Shown piece by piece: positions 1 through 7,956 of a stretch of DNA of 64,000 bases. Source of the DNA: Vibrio ulleungensis (GTDB lineage: Bacteria; Pseudomonadota; Gammaproteobacteria; Enterobacterales; Vibrionaceae); contig NZ_JAFEUM010000007.1 of the NCBI RefSeq assembly GCF_016900875.1, forward strand, positions 124,001-188,000, in the 5' to 3' direction. The position numbers were made by a program, and so were the translations under genes. Below the pieces are notes generated by a model. The model ran no database searches, was not told the DNA's origin, and was given only the letters and a program-made list of their open reading frames with translations. The number at the start of each line of letters is the position of its first letter. Positions within the stretch are counted from its first letter, which is position 1.

Positions 1-98
1 AAACATTCTTCAAAAAAAGGCATTATGACCACATCGAGCTCAAGCATGCCTCGGCGGCAGGCCCATTTTATACGGGCTTTGTCTTCTGTACTGTACAT
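1..98 (-). CDS. sdhE: SdhE/YgfY succinate dehydrogenase flavinylation factor, N-terminal part (cut by window edge)
   Basis: The reverse strand from the ATG at 98 encodes 32 residues that run off the left edge. They contain [14 protein letters not shown] and the MPFFEE stretch, which are the hallmarks of SdhE (YgfY/CptB). This small protein promotes covalent attachment of FAD to SdhA and FrdA. The RGxxE motif needed for flavinylation is visible (RRGMLE). It is divergent from ygfZ, the usual arrangement in enterics and vibrios. Only the start is present, so integrity cannot be judged. Confidence 0.93.
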   Translation of the reverse strand, partial: MYSTEDKARIKWACRRGMLELDVVIMPFFEEC

Positions 99-310
99 GT
101 CACTTCCTTGGGCAAAGTTAGTCGTTCGAGTGTAACAAGGTGTTTGCTACTGCACTATCGGTTCTCTACGTTAAACCGCCTAACGTCACAGAAATTAAAG
201 CTGTACAAAAAAAAGCTTTTAGACAAATGGTCTTAAGCTAATTACCATGTCGCTAATGATCTTAGTGGTTTACAACTCACCACAATACGGCGATAGCAGG
301 AAAGCACATC

Positions 311-1228
311 ATGACCGACATATATTACAACCAGATAAGCACTAACCCGTTAACCACACCTTCTGCCACTTGGTTAAGAGATTGGGCTTTAATCACTGTA
401 ACGGGCCCAGATAGTAAATCGTATTTGCAGGGCCAACTGACCTGTGATGTTGTTTCTCTCGAAGCTAATCAATTCACGTTTGGTGCCCATTGTGACGCCA
501 AAGGTAAAGTCTGGAGCTTGTTTAGGATTTTTCATATCGACGGTGGGTACGGATTGCTGTTACCTCGATTAGGTGCAGAAAAAGCCTTATTCGAGCTAAA
601 AAAATATTCGGTTTTCTCCAAACTAGAAATGGTGCTTTCTGAAAGTGAGTTAATGGGCATCATTTCAGATGAGTCTATTGCTGTAGACCAAACAGCAAAG
701 CTTCAATCGGTGAACGTCGATGCCACAAGAACCGTCGTCATTGGCGAAGCAGAACGTCTGCAATCACTTATCGATGAGCACTCTTTGTCATTGATAGAGC
801 AAGGCGTTTGGCAACAGCACGACATTGCCAACGGTATTCCTCGTGTGGATGAGAACAATCAAAATCAGCATATCCCGCAAGCCTTTAATCTACAGGCCAT
901 CGGTGGGATTAGCTTCGATAAAGGTTGTTACACAGGTCAAGAGACCGTTGCACGGGCAAAGTACAGAGGAACCAATAAGCGTGCCTTGTTTATTGTCACA
1001 GGGTTGATGGGTGCTGATGCAACTCAACCATTATCGCTTGAACGCGCAGTCGGCGAAAATTGGCGCAGTGCTGGGCAGTTAATTGAATGTGTAGTGGTTG
1101 GAGAAACAGCTTATGCCACCATTATTCTAGCCAATGACACCGCCACAGATGCTCAACTTCGCCTTGCGGGAACCGATACTCTCTGGGCACTTGGTAAGCT
1201 ACCTTACACACTTGATGAGCAAGAATAA
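311..1228 (+). CDS. ygfZ: tRNA-modifying folate-binding protein YgfZ
   Basis: The 305-residue protein is a GcvT-like folate-binding protein of the YgfZ family, which helps assembly or repair of Fe-S enzymes such as MiaB in a tetrahydrofolate-dependent way. The family signature KGCYTGQE, with its essential cysteine, lies in the second half, at about residues 203-210. The start has a good ribosome site (AGGAAA) about ten bases upstream. It is divergent from sdhE and its 3' end overlaps the next gene by 14 bp, suggesting translational coupling. Length is close to that of the enteric protein. Confidence 0.95.
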   Translation: MTDIYYNQISTNPLTTPSATWLRDWALITVTGPDSKSYLQGQLTCDVVSLEANQFTFGAHCDAKGKVWSLFRIFHIDGGYGLLLPRLGAEKALFELKKYSVFSKLEMVLSESELMGIISDESIAVDQTAKLQSVNVDATRTVVIGEAERLQSLIDEHSLSLIEQGVWQQHDIANGIPRVDENNQNQHIPQAFNLQAIGGISFDKGCYTGQETVARAKYRGTNKRALFIVTGLMGADATQPLSLERAVGENWRSAGQLIECVVVGETAYATIILANDTATDAQLRLAGTDTLWALGKLPYTLDEQE

Positions 1229-1694
1229 CCCTTTGGTGGCGATCTTAGATCGCCACCACATTCCTTATACCCTTCATAGTCAATCGTACTCTACTCGAAC
1301 GATTGAAGAGACCGCACAAGCACGCGGGATCTCTGCTGACAGCATGCTCAAATGTGTATTGATGAGAGATTTGGATGATCAGTTGTACCTCGCCTGTACC
1401 CGCGGAACTAAGCGCGTCATTCCACAAGCAGTTCGCTCTCACTTTGATTGTCGACGAGTCACCTGTGTCGCCCCCACCGATGTAGAATCCCGTTGTGGGT
1501 ACGCCCTAGGCACCGTCAATCCTGTACTACTCCCAACGAGCGTTTTCCGAGTATTCGATCACCATATAGCCTTAACAGAAAGTATCACCATTAGTAGCGG
1601 CAATCCTCTATTGGGCATTGGCATTAAGTACGCAGACCTTATTGAGCTGTGCCGTTTGTTAGGTCATCCCGTACAGGTAAGCTCTGTCCGCTAA
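1215..1694 (+). CDS. YbaK/EbsC-family aminoacyl-tRNA deacylase-like protein
   Basis: The 159-residue product has the YbaK/ProX/EbsC fold pattern: an N-terminal segment with YSTRTIEETAQA, a central MLKCVLMR strand and the C-terminal GIGIKYADLI. Members hydrolyse mischarged aminoacyl-tRNAs in trans; which tRNA this one edits cannot be told from sequence. An ATG at 1134 is also in frame, but it would put 81 more bases inside ygfZ and add a tail unlike the family, so I chose 1215. It overlaps the ygfZ stop codon, so the two are probably co-transcribed. Confidence 0.8.
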   Translation: MSKNNPLVAILDRHHIPYTLHSQSYSTRTIEETAQARGISADSMLKCVLMRDLDDQLYLACTRGTKRVIPQAVRSHFDCRRVTCVAPTDVESRCGYALGTVNPVLLPTSVFRVFDHHIALTESITISSGNPLLGIGIKYADLIELCRLLGHPVQVSSVR

Positions 1695-1787
1695 TCTCAA
1701 TATAGAGACATCTGTTGCATTATTTCATGCTATTACCGATCGAGATCTTACTCTCAGGTCATACCAATGATTTTTATTGTTTTTAAA

Positions 1788-1816
1788 TTGAATAAATATT
1801 CATCTACATATATTGT
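1788..1816 (+). promoter_or_regulatory. sigma70-like promoter for a candidate small RNA
   Basis: TTGAAT (1788-1793) and TATTGT (1811-1816) are separated by 17 bp in an AT-rich intergenic stretch, predicting a start near 1823. No open reading frame follows before the terminator at 1938-1965. Confidence 0.4.
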
Positions 1817-1822
1817 AATTTC

Positions 1823-1965
1823 ACTCTTTAGGAAGCCCAAGATACTCAATTTGAGCATCTCATTCTTATCGAGCGCAGCAGATTGACTAATAACTCAAGT
1901 TATCCTGCTGTTCTGTGTAATGCATCTGTGACTTTTGACCCACCTCTGTGTGGGTTCTTTTTTTT
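1823..1965 (+). ncRNA. candidate structured small RNA, about 140 nt
   Basis: Between the YbaK-like gene and ytfK lies a stretch with a promoter-like pair, at least two internal stem-loops (around 1841-1859, and an AGCAG...CTGCT stem in 1878-1913) and a rho-independent terminator with eight U residues. No coding frame fits. The layout is that of an independently transcribed sRNA. I do not recognise it as a named family: it does not resemble Spot 42, GcvB, RyhB or the Qrr RNAs. It could instead be the structured 3' untranslated region of the ygfZ-ybaK transcript. Confidence 0.35.
1938..1965 (+). terminator. rho-independent terminator
   Basis: A 6-bp stem ACCCAC/GTGGGT with a 6-nt loop is followed by a T-rich run (TTCTTTTTTTT). 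It ends either the candidate small RNA or the ygfZ-ybaK transcript. Confidence 0.8.
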
Positions 1966-2218
1966 GCATAATAATGCAAGTCATTAAATCCTTCCCAAAT
2001 ATTGAACTTTTTTACCTGAACCTTAGTCTATATTCATACGTACGATAATCTTGTGTTTAGCGCAAAAGTTTGCACACCTGTTTTAAAATTCGGTGGTGCA
2101 ATCCTAAAAATATAATTTTGTGCTACAAAGCACGCTAAACAGCGTACCTTTTATTGGTTTCGATGACGGGCGCTCAAAATAGCCAATACGCATAAGGAAA
2201 AATCCAGTTTCTCTAAAA

Positions 2219-2253
2219 CAGTCACAAAGCTGTCACTGGTGTGCGTTTATAAT
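2219..2253 (+). promoter_or_regulatory. Pho box and -10 element of ytfK
   Basis: CAGTCAC (2219-2225), AAAG (2226-2229) and CTGTCAC (2230-2236) form the 7-4-7 direct repeat of a PhoB-binding Pho box. A perfect TATAAT (2248-2253) follows after 11 bp, with no good -35 element, as is typical of PhoB-activated promoters. The predicted start is near 2260, about 22 bases before the ATG. ytfK of E. coli is a known member of the phosphate regulon, which fits. Confidence 0.8.
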
Positions 2254-2281
2254 GCACCCGCAATACATAAGGATAATAATA

Positions 2282-2488
2282 ATGAGAAAATTTAAACGTT
2301 ACCTTCCGGGGCTGATTGCGAAACATGTAATGCGCCTATTTAAAGGCAGTATTTATATCTACGGAATCGGACGATTTGAATTTGATGAAGGGAAACTCAT
2401 TTTGCCAAAGCAAGCTAAGCAACTTGACTTCAAGACCGTTAAAGAAGTTAACGAAGAAGTTAAACGCCTACGCTTCGCATACGCATAA
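2282..2488 (+). CDS. ytfK: YtfK-like DUF1107 protein, stringent-response modulator
   Basis: The 68-residue basic protein matches the DUF1107 family: RYLPGLIAKHVMRLF, then GSIYIYGIGRFEFDEGK and a C-terminal EVNEEVKRL helix, the same order and length as E. coli YtfK. YtfK binds SpoT and tips it towards (p)ppGpp synthesis under phosphate or lipid starvation. The ATG at 2282 has an AAGGAT ribosome site. The longer frame from 2252 begins within the -10 element and is rejected. It is a monocistronic unit between a Pho box and a terminator. Confidence 0.85.
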   Translation: MRKFKRYLPGLIAKHVMRLFKGSIYIYGIGRFEFDEGKLILPKQAKQLDFKTVKEVNEEVKRLRFAYA

Positions 2489-2505
2489 ATCAGTTGGCTA
2501 TGAAT

Positions 2506-2531
2506 AAGGGCATCAAATGATGCCCTTTTTT
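2506..2531. terminator. terminator between ytfK and ubiI
   Basis: GGGCATCA/TGATGCCC (2508-2525) followed by six T residues sits between the convergent ytfK and ubiI genes. Confidence 0.8.
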
Positions 2532-2548
2532 AATGGATATGTGTTTGG

Positions 2549-3778
2549 CTATCGAGCGTTGGGGTCTAATACCCCTTTTGCGAGATTGGGCAGTTCGCCC
2601 TTCAACCCTAATGCACGATTCATAATTTCATGTTTTGCACCCGGAAGTTGACCTGCAAGGCTCATCCCAATGCCACGAATGAGTTTTTTCGCTGGATTAT
2701 CACCTTCAAACAGATCTTTAAAACCTTGCATCGCTGCAATCATTTTAGCTGCTTCGGCTTTTCGCCAACGTTCGTATTGGCGCAGGTTTGCTTTGCTACC
2801 AATATCTTTTCCTTTATCGACCAATGACGCCAACTCTTGTGCCAGCGCCGCGGCATCTAAAAGACCTAAATTAACGCCTTGACCTGCTAGCGGGTGGATG
2901 GTGTGCGCAGCATCCCCAACCAAGGCAACACGTTCTACAACAAAATCACGTGCGTACCTCATGGTCAAAGGGAATGCTCGACGCGGGGATTGAAGATAAC
3001 TCATACCCAGTTTGGCATCGAACTCAGCGGTTAATGATTTCTCAAACTCGTCATCATCCACAGACATCAGTCGTTCTGCTTTTTGAGAGTCGACTGACCA
3101 AACAATCGAACTAAGATGCGATTGGTGCAGTGGCAAAAATGCAAGTGGCCCTTGCGGGGTAAATGCTTGGCGCGCAATCCGTTGGTGTGGCTCGGTAGTA
3201 CGTACATTGGCGACTATAGCCGTATGCCCATAATCCCAATGAGTCAAAGGGATATCTTGCTGCTTACGAATCCAAGAGTTCGCACCGTCGGCCCCAACAA
3301 CAAGCTTAGCCGTTAGGCCTTGTCCATTGTCTAGCATCAACCACGCTTCAGACTCGCCCATATTAAGAGACTGACATTTGGTTTGACTAAACAATGTAAT
3401 ATGGCTCTCGCGCTTAACTTGCTGGTATAACGCATGAGTAATGATTTGGTTTTCAGCGATGTAACCTAGGTTACTTGGAGACATACGCATAGCGTCAAAC
3501 TCAATCTTTGCGAAGCTGTCTTGCTCCCACACTTCCATCGCTTGGTATGCCGTCACACGTGATGCTTCTATCTCTGCCCAAACTCCCAAGTTTCGAAAAA
3601 TGTTTTCGCTTGCCCGACTGAGCGCAGAGACTCGACTATCGGGTTCATTTGAGATTGGCGTATCCAAATCTTGGCTCTCAATAACCGCCACTCTCAACCC
3701 TAATGGCTTAAGTGCAAGTGCAAGAGTAAGACCGACCATTCCGCCGCCAATCACAGCGACGTCTACATTATTCATCAT
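2549..3778 (-). CDS. ubiI: 2-octaprenylphenol hydroxylase UbiI (VisC)
   Basis: The 409-residue flavoprotein monooxygenase introduces the C5 hydroxyl in ubiquinone synthesis. It has the N-terminal FAD-binding GGGMVGLTLALAL fold, the central DGANS motif and the second FAD motif GDAAHTIHPLAGQGVNLGLLD. It is the last gene of a ygfB-ubiH-ubiI operon and overlaps the ubiH stop by 4 bp. UbiI and UbiH are paralogues; the assignment rests on gene order (UbiI distal) and on the N-terminal sequence. Confidence 0.9.
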   Translation of the reverse strand: MMNNVDVAVIGGGMVGLTLALALKPLGLRVAVIESQDLDTPISNEPDSRVSALSRASENIFRNLGVWAEIEASRVTAYQAMEVWEQDSFAKIEFDAMRMSPSNLGYIAENQIITHALYQQVKRESHITLFSQTKCQSLNMGESEAWLMLDNGQGLTAKLVVGADGANSWIRKQQDIPLTHWDYGHTAIVANVRTTEPHQRIARQAFTPQGPLAFLPLHQSHLSSIVWSVDSQKAERLMSVDDDEFEKSLTAEFDAKLGMSYLQSPRRAFPLTMRYARDFVVERVALVGDAAHTIHPLAGQGVNLGLLDAAALAQELASLVDKGKDIGSKANLRQYERWRKAEAAKMIAAMQGFKDLFEGDNPAKKLIRGIGMSLAGQLPGAKHEIMNRALGLKGELPNLAKGVLDPNAR

Positions 3779-5010
3779 GATGTTTCATCTCTATTTAGTT
3801 CGCTGCTTACCATCGAGTGTTGAGGTCTAGAGCCAACCCACCCTAGGGTTTGCTCAACGAGCGGTCGCTGCACAGGTGAGAGCCAGTCCATCGCCATTAA
3901 GCCGACGTTGCGAGACGCACTAATTAATGGGTTATTCGTTGAAAACGTTGTGACAAGAGCATGCGTGAGTAAGCACGTATTGTCGACATCTGCTTTTCTT
4001 GCTTTTCGGTAATTAAGCAGTTGTTTGGGGCAACCCAATTCATAAGTTCCACACGCAATCACTCGCACAAGAGCAACGACATCGCGCAGTCCTAAATTAA
4101 ATCCCTGTCCCGCAATCGGGTGGAGCGTTTGCGCTGCATTACCTATTGCTACAACTCGGTGATGCGTGGTGGTATGCCTGCGATGCAAAGATAAAGGGTA
4201 CTGGCTACGCTGACCGGCTTTTAGTATTCGCCCTAAACGCCATCCAAAAGCTGATTGAAGGTAGTCTATAAATTGCTGATCTGAATACTGACTCACCTGA
4301 TGCACTTGAGATTCGTTCACACACAAAACAAGGGACATTCGAGATTGATTAGGATGTTCTGCACGCATTGGAAGCAGCGCTACAGGCCCTGACGACGTAA
4401 ATCGTTCAAATGCGCATTGTTCATGCGACACTTGGGTAACAATATTAGAAATAATAGCATGTTGACCAAAAGGGGTAATTTCGCGCTTCAACCCTACTTG
4501 CTCACAGGTGCTCGAAAACGTTCCGTCTGCTGCAACGATCAGTTTGCCACGCAAATGATTTCCGCTGCTGAGGAACACCTCTACGTCATCCTGATGCTGA
4601 ACGATCTCTTTTATCGAATCTGGTTGATAGAGATCGATACTGCGCTCTTTTACTGCGTTAATCAGCGATTTACCAACAAGCTCGAGCTCAATAACCGCGC
4701 CAAGCTGCCCAACGCCATAATCTTGCGCAGTCATTTCTGTTGCACCAGCATGGCCTCTGTCGGACACCTCAATGCGAGATATCGGTTGCGCAAACGCAGA
4801 GATATACTGCCATAAACCTAACTGTTTCAGATGATCAATAGAGCCTTGTGCTAATGCGATCGCCCTAGCATCAAATCCTGGGTGTTCGTCATCCCCCGAA
4901 CTGGCTTCAATCACTGCTATTCGCAAAGGTTGCTTAAGCTCTTCAAGCGCTAGTGCTAAACAACTTCCTGTCATCGCCCCACCGACAATGATCACATCAT
5001 ATTCGGTCAC
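3775..5010 (-). CDS. ubiH: 2-octaprenyl-6-methoxyphenol hydroxylase UbiH
   Basis: The 411-residue FAD monooxygenase performs the C1 hydroxylation of ubiquinone synthesis. The N-terminal GGAMTGSCLALALE nucleotide-binding loop, the ADGTFS motif and GNAAQTLHPIAGQGFNLGLRD are present. The start codon is GTG at 5010, preceded by an AAGGAAGAG ribosome site. It follows ygfB by only 13 bp. In E. coli pepP lies between these two genes; here it is absent. Confidence 0.92.
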   Translation of the reverse strand: MTEYDVIIVGGAMTGSCLALALEELKQPLRIAVIEASSGDDEHPGFDARAIALAQGSIDHLKQLGLWQYISAFAQPISRIEVSDRGHAGATEMTAQDYGVGQLGAVIELELVGKSLINAVKERSIDLYQPDSIKEIVQHQDDVEVFLSSGNHLRGKLIVAADGTFSSTCEQVGLKREITPFGQHAIISNIVTQVSHEQCAFERFTSSGPVALLPMRAEHPNQSRMSLVLCVNESQVHQVSQYSDQQFIDYLQSAFGWRLGRILKAGQRSQYPLSLHRRHTTTHHRVVAIGNAAQTLHPIAGQGFNLGLRDVVALVRVIACGTYELGCPKQLLNYRKARKADVDNTCLLTHALVTTFSTNNPLISASRNVGLMAMDWLSPVQRPLVEQTLGWVGSRPQHSMVSSELNRDETS

Positions 5011-5023
5011 TCAGAACTCTTCC

Positions 5024-5602
5024 TTAATGCAATTTTGGCTTAGAATTTGATTTTATGCTGGGCTTGGTTTGGCGAGCGAGCTCAACGTAGACAGTCAAGA
5101 CACACGCTTTAACGTGCTCTAGTACTTGTTCCAGCAAGTCCGCTTGTTCTTCGAGATCATCGTTTTCATCGATGCCCAGCTTCGAAATTTCCTCTAGGTC
5201 GCCCATTGCTTCTTTTACGTCGGCTGGGAGTTTATTGAGTTTCGCATTGGCTAAGCCGACACCAGAAATAAAGTGATTCACCCACTCTGTTACCGCATCA
5301 GCATAGGTCATTAAATCGTCCCCATCAGGAAGCAACATTGACAACTCAAAACTTCCATCTCCGAGCTCGTTAGAGGCAAAATCAAACACTGTGTTCGCGT
5401 AGTTAAGCGCTGACATAGGCCAGCCCATCCCGTCGTTTGTGTAATCGAACAACATCGGCTGCCAGGTTGCTTCAGACGTTGTCACGCCTCCACAAATCAT
5501 TCCGATTAGAAGCCCTTGCATTTCAGCCGGCGTGACCGCTAACGATTGCTGCGATAGCTCTTGAGCAATCTGCTGATAAGGAGGGAGAGAAGTTGCGCTC
5601 AT
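5024..5602 (-). CDS. ygfB: UPF0149 family protein YgfB
   Basis: The 192-residue acidic protein has the UPF0149/YecA-like N-terminal region with GLLIGMICGG and a C-terminal helix (VLEHVKACVLTVYVELA). It lacks the C-terminal SEC-C zinc motif of YecA. Its molecular role is not settled in enterics; in Pseudomonas a homologue affects beta-lactamase expression. It is the first gene of the ubi operon and is divergent from zapA. Confidence 0.88.
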   Translation of the reverse strand: MSATSLPPYQQIAQELSQQSLAVTPAEMQGLLIGMICGGVTTSEATWQPMLFDYTNDGMGWPMSALNYANTVFDFASNELGDGSFELSMLLPDGDDLMTYADAVTEWVNHFISGVGLANAKLNKLPADVKEAMGDLEEISKLGIDENDDLEEQADLLEQVLEHVKACVLTVYVELARQTKPSIKSNSKPKLH

Positions 5603-5885
5603 GTTGATAGTCTCACTACGAAATTGTACTCGCTATCCTATCATGTTCACCAAAGTGTTGGAAAACCGTCGCTTAGCGTTTATTTGCTTTGGTGATAAGT
5701 CTTTCGATAATGAGCAAATAAATTGGCTGAGTAATAGGCAAGTTGAACAAAATATCACTGTATAGACCCCAAATGCCTCACTTCAGAAGTGAAAAGCTTG
5801 AATCTTAGAATCGCATTTTCTATAGTTCGAAAGCTGTGGCAACGGAGATTTGTCCAACCCTCTTAAGAGAATGAGTGATTCATTA

Positions 5886-6200
5886 ATGAGTAATCAAGCG
5901 GTCGAAGTAGAAATTCTGGGGAAACTGACTCGGGTAGCCTGTCCTCCGGGACAAGAACAAGCCCTAATTAACGCCGCCAAGGAATTGGATCGTCGATTGA
6001 AATCGATGTCTGAAAAAACTCAAGTGTTAAACGCTGAAAAGCTCTTAACCATTGCTGCGCTAAACGCATGCTATGAATTACTCGAATCACAAAAAGTCAG
6101 CACGACAGAGCTGGACAGTATCGAAAACAAAATGGCACAATGGAGTCAGCAGCTGGATGCGGCTTTAAACAATGTGACACGGAAAGAGTCAAACGAATAA
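5886..6200 (+). CDS. zapA: cell division protein ZapA
   Basis: The 104-residue ZapA bundles and cross-links FtsZ filaments at the Z ring. It shows the N-terminal beta-hairpin VEVEILGKLTRVACPPGQE and a long C-terminal coiled-coil helix. I chose the ATG at 5886 (SNQAVEVEIL), which matches other ZapA N-termini. In-frame starts at 5871 (ATG) and 5850 (TTG) are possible, and the last has a GGAG just upstream. The 6S RNA gene follows at once, the conserved gammaproteobacterial arrangement. Confidence 0.9.
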   Translation: MSNQAVEVEILGKLTRVACPPGQEQALINAAKELDRRLKSMSEKTQVLNAEKLLTIAALNACYELLESQKVSTTELDSIENKMAQWSQQLDAALNNVTRKESNE

Positions 6201-6386
6201 ATTTCCCTGGGGTGTTCGTCAGTTGGATGCAAGTCCCTGAGCCGATAAGCAATACCTAAGGGTTAGTATTTAGTAGCTATTGAGCAAGCTTGGCTAGTAC
6301 CGAGAAGCCTACGGTTATTATTGCTGATCCGCCTTGAACCAGCTGGTTCAAGGGCCACACATCCGCAACGGCACTCTGGGGTTCCC
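6201..6386 (+). ncRNA. ssrS: 6S RNA
   Basis: The segment begins ATTTCCCTGGGGTGTTCG and ends CACTCTGGGGTTCCC; these ends pair into the closing stem. Inside are the conserved TCCCTGAGCCGATA stretch, a CCGAGAAGCCT segment, and CCTTGAACCAGCTGGTTCAAGG. This is the 6S RNA layout, about 186 nt, between zapA and ygfA as in E. coli. 6S RNA mimics an open promoter and sequesters sigma70 RNA polymerase in stationary phase. Ends are set by alignment from memory and may be off by a few bases. Confidence 0.92.
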
Positions 6387-6390
6387 TTTC

Positions 6391-7005
6391 ATGATTAATC
6401 ACTCGTCAACGCCTTTACATACAGGCATGACTCGAACAGAGTTCAGACAAGTCATTCGAGCTCGGCGTAATCAACTGTCCGAGCAACAGCAGCAAGATGA
6501 TGCACACCAATTACTCGACACCTTACTGAAGGTCGATGAATGGGTAAACGCGTCGACCATCGCCCTTTATCTTAGCTTTGATGGAGAGATCAACACCCAA
6601 AACTTGATTCAGTGGTGTTGGGATCACGGCAAGCGGGTGTGCGTTCCGGTGCTGCATCCATTTTCTACGGGACAGTTGTTGTTTTTGGAGTACACGCCAT
6701 CAACACCAATGCGCATAAACCAATACAACATTGCTGAGCCAGCACTCAATCAGTTATCCATCGTACCTGTTGCAACCATTGACCTTATTGCAACGCCACT
6801 GGTTGGCTTCGATAACAATGGACACCGCATCGGCATGGGCGGTGGCTATTATGACCGTACGTTAGCGCCGTTTCTACACACGACTACTGGCCCAATGGCA
6901 CTCGGGCTTGCTCATCATTGTCAACACGTAGAAAAGCTGCCTACAGAGTCTTGGGACGTTCCATTACCTTGTATTGTGACTCCCAGCAAAATTTGGCGTT
7001 GGTAA
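6391..7005 (+). CDS. ygfA: 5-formyltetrahydrofolate cyclo-ligase (YgfA)
   Basis: The 204-residue protein converts 5-formyl-THF to 5,10-methenyl-THF using ATP. It contains FRQVIRARRNQLS near the N-terminus, VPVLHPFSTGQL, the ATP/substrate loop GFDNNGHRIGMGGGYYDRTL and a C-terminal CIVTPSKIW, all family hallmarks. The start may be 6391, directly after the 6S RNA, or 6427 (MTRTEFRQ). It is probably co-transcribed with 6S RNA, as in E. coli. Confidence 0.92.
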   Translation: MINHSSTPLHTGMTRTEFRQVIRARRNQLSEQQQQDDAHQLLDTLLKVDEWVNASTIALYLSFDGEINTQNLIQWCWDHGKRVCVPVLHPFSTGQLLFLEYTPSTPMRINQYNIAEPALNQLSIVPVATIDLIATPLVGFDNNGHRIGMGGGYYDRTLAPFLHTTTGPMALGLAHHCQHVEKLPTESWDVPLPCIVTPSKIWRW

Positions 7006-7074
7006 TCACGCATAGGCTGCTATAATCTTGCCGCAACAAGCTACACACCATTATTGACGCTACTGGAGATAAGC

Positions 7075-7731
7075 ATGACTCAAGACGAAATGAAAAAAGA
7101 AGCTGGCTGGGCCGCTCTAAAATACGTAGAGCCAAACAGCATTGTTGGGGTTGGTACCGGTTCAACGGTAAATCATTTCATTGATGCTCTTGGTAGCATA
7201 AAAGAAGAAATTAAAGGCGCTGTATCGAGCTCAGAAGCTTCTACTAAGCGTTTAGAAGAACTTGAAATTCCTGTATTTGATTGTAACGAAGTCGGTGGAC
7301 TGGACGTCTATGTCGACGGCGCAGACGAGATCAATGCAGATAAAGAGATGATCAAAGGTGGTGGCGCAGCCCTCACTCGCGAAAAAATTGTTGCGGCAAT
7401 TGCTGACAAATTCATTTGTATTGTTGACGACACAAAAGCGGTAGACGTTTTAGGACAATTCCCACTCCCAGTCGAAGTGATTCCAATGGCGCGCTCTTTT
7501 GTTGGTCGCGAATTAGTAAAACTGGGCGGCGATCCTGCTTATCGTGAAGGCGTAGTTACCGATAACGGCAACATCATTATCGATGTATATGGCCTTTCGA
7601 TCACCAACCCTAAAGATCTAGAAGACAAAATTAATGCTCTTCCAGGCGTAGTAACTGTAGGTTTGTTTGCACATCGCGGCGCCGATGTAGTTATCACAGG
7701 TACCCCACAAGGTGCTAAGATCGAAGAGTAA
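7075..7731 (+). CDS. rpiA: ribose-5-phosphate isomerase A
   Basis: The 218-residue enzyme interconverts ribose-5-phosphate and ribulose-5-phosphate in the pentose phosphate pathway. Conserved blocks are [33 protein letters not shown] with the catalytic Asp pair, [14 protein letters not shown] and the C-terminal [12 protein letters not shown]. The ATG at 7075 has GGAGATAAGC before it, so the longer frame from 7054 is rejected. A strong terminator follows at 7760. Confidence 0.96.
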   Translation: MTQDEMKKEAGWAALKYVEPNSIVGVGTGSTVNHFIDALGSIKEEIKGAVSSSEASTKRLEELEIPVFDCNEVGGLDVYVDGADEINADKEMIKGGGAALTREKIVAAIADKFICIVDDTKAVDVLGQFPLPVEVIPMARSFVGRELVKLGGDPAYREGVVTDNGNIIIDVYGLSITNPKDLEDKINALPGVVTVGLFAHRGADVVITGTPQGAKIEE

Positions 7732-7759
7732 TTCGATTAAAAACTGTATTTGACTTTCA

Positions 7760-7784
7760 AACGGCGCTAATTGCGCCGTTTTTT
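7760..7784 (+). terminator. rpiA terminator
   Basis: AACGGCGC/GCGCCGTT stem with a 5-nt loop, then a run of T residues. Confidence 0.88.
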
Positions 7785-7956
7785 GTAGTTTGAAAACAGA
7801 AAAAGCGTGTTTTTTTCGTAATTTTCTTACCCATCACTTCATTTTTCTGATAATTTATTGGTCACAATAAATACAATAAAAACGATTGCGCGATAGCGCA
7901 TAGCAAATACACATTGCCTGCAACAGGTATTCAGCAAGGTTTAAGGATGACAAGCC

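Noticed and set aside
4417..4815. 132-codon frame on the plus strand inside ubiH
   Set aside because: It is antisense to a well-conserved enzyme and shows no protein family features.
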